6,365 nt of DNA from an uncultured Prevotella sp. (GTDB lineage Bacteria > Bacteroidota > Bacteroidia > Bacteroidales > Bacteroidaceae), in NCBI GenBank assembly GCA_900770515.1, contig CAAHDP010000149.1:1-6365 (forward strand). The letters run 5' to 3'. Below are positions 6,100 to 6,365 of this stretch, piece after piece; the first letter of the stretch is position 1; each line of letters opens with the position of its first letter. The position numbers and the translations under genes were made by a program. The notes under the pieces are model-generated. The model worked only from the letters and a program-made list of their open reading frames with translations, was not told the origin of the DNA and ran no database searches.

Positions 6100-6195
6100 G
6101 CAATAAAATTGTGAATAATACGCCTTAGATAGATAAAATAATTAAAAAAGTAGAAAAAAGTGGCCGAAATATTCGTTTATTAATAATTAAAAAGG

Positions 6196-6203
6196 TATCT
6201 TTG
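6196..6203 (+). promoter_or_regulatory. Candidate pnp promoter, Bacteroidota -7 element
   Basis: TATCTTTG followed by CAGC matches TAnnTTTG and is preceded by an A/T-rich tract (about 6133-6193) that could serve as an UP-like element. It lies 53 bp upstream of the pnp start, implying a leader of about 45 nt. That leader is very A/T-rich and has no clear Shine-Dalgarno site, as is usual in this phylum. The region between the two outward-facing -7 elements (about 6100-6195) shows no gene. Confidence 0.65.
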
Positions 6204-6256
6204 CAGCGTTTTATATATTTAGATGTTAGACAAAACAATAAGTTTTTTAATTTTCG

Positions 6257-6365
6257 ATGAACGTAATTACAAAAAGTGTTCAGTTGCCTGATGGAAGAAC
6301 CATCACAATTGAGACCGGAAAAGTTGCAAATCCGGCTGATGGTGCTGCGGTTCTCCCCATGGGTA
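6257..6365 (+). CDS. pnp: Polynucleotide phosphorylase, first 36 codons (runs off the right edge)
   Basis: PNPase is a trimeric, phosphate-dependent 3'-to-5' exoribonuclease that degrades RNA and can add 3' tails. Only the start of the first RNase PH-like domain is visible: [20 protein letters not shown] followed by [16 protein letters not shown]. The pattern [29 protein letters not shown] is what I recall for Bacteroidales PNPases, and this N-terminus follows it closely. The family is about 700-750 residues, so nearly all of the gene lies outside. The ATG is in frame with an open reading frame to the edge and sits 53 bp downstream of a -7 element. Two places near the edge depart from the remembered pattern: N25-P26 in place of Lys-Gln, and P34 in place of Arg. 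The identification rests on a short stretch but is distinctive. Confidence 0.85.
   Translation, partial: MNVITKSVQLPDGRTITIETGKVANPADGAAVLPMG

Noticed and set aside
6062..6103. 14-codon N-terminal extension of the lipoprotein frame (start at 6103)
   Set aside because: It would bury the lipoprotein signal peptide behind 14 residues and would need transcription from upstream of the TACCTTTG element at 6092-6099.
6137..6193. 12-bp direct repeat AATAATTAAAAA at 6137-6148 and 6182-6193
   Set aside because: Very low-complexity AT sequence in an AT-rich intergenic region; expected by chance, although it might contribute to an UP-like element.
6232..6246. AAAAC/GTTTT hairpin in the pnp leader as a possible autoregulatory RNase site
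   Set aside because: A 5-bp A/T-rich stem is too weak; E. coli-style pnp autoregulation uses a long RNase III hairpin that is not seen here.

Overview
The window looks like ordinary chromosomal DNA from a Bacteroidales member, most likely the Prevotella/Segatella group. This rests on recognisable protein families (a TopA without zinc fingers, a DUF4369-type thioredoxin-fold lipoprotein, a secreted sialate O-acetylesterase and the PNPase N-terminus). It also rests on intergenic sequences that carry the Bacteroidota -7 promoter element TAnnTTTG, with A-rich leaders and no strong Shine-Dalgarno sites. The genus assignment is inference from remembered protein similarity; no search was run.

Layout: five genes lie on the minus strand and one starts on the plus strand. 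From right to left: (i) pnp (polynucleotide phosphorylase) begins at 6257 on the plus strand and runs off the window. (ii) A 195-bp divergent intergenic region (6062-6256) holds back-to-back promoters. (iii) A DUF4369/thioredoxin-fold lipoprotein (4883-6061) is followed after 48 bp by a secreted sialate O-acetylesterase (3377-4834). These two probably form one operon, which ends at a clear intrinsic terminator at 3320-3360. (iv) A zinc-ribbon NUDIX hydrolase (2717-3250) follows, with five tandem heptamers just upstream of its start codon. (v) topA (284-2611) has its own -7 element. (vi) The N-terminal part of aroK (shikimate kinase, 1-224) lies 59 bp downstream of topA and is probably co-transcribed with it.

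How the genes fit together: the lipoprotein and the esterase form an envelope pair, the esterase probably deacetylating host or dietary glycans. TopA, AroK, the NUDIX enzyme and PNPase are cytoplasmic housekeeping functions. I see no mobile element, CRISPR array, tRNA, rRNA, phage or defence gene. No intergenic stretch exceeds 200 bp.

The points most worth a second look are the thioredoxin-fold lipoprotein whose CxxC position reads SSES, the heptamer array in the NUDIX leader, atypical residues in conserved esterase blocks, and two atypical spots in the last 40 bases of the window inside pnp. I did not find convincing evidence of a new multi-gene system.
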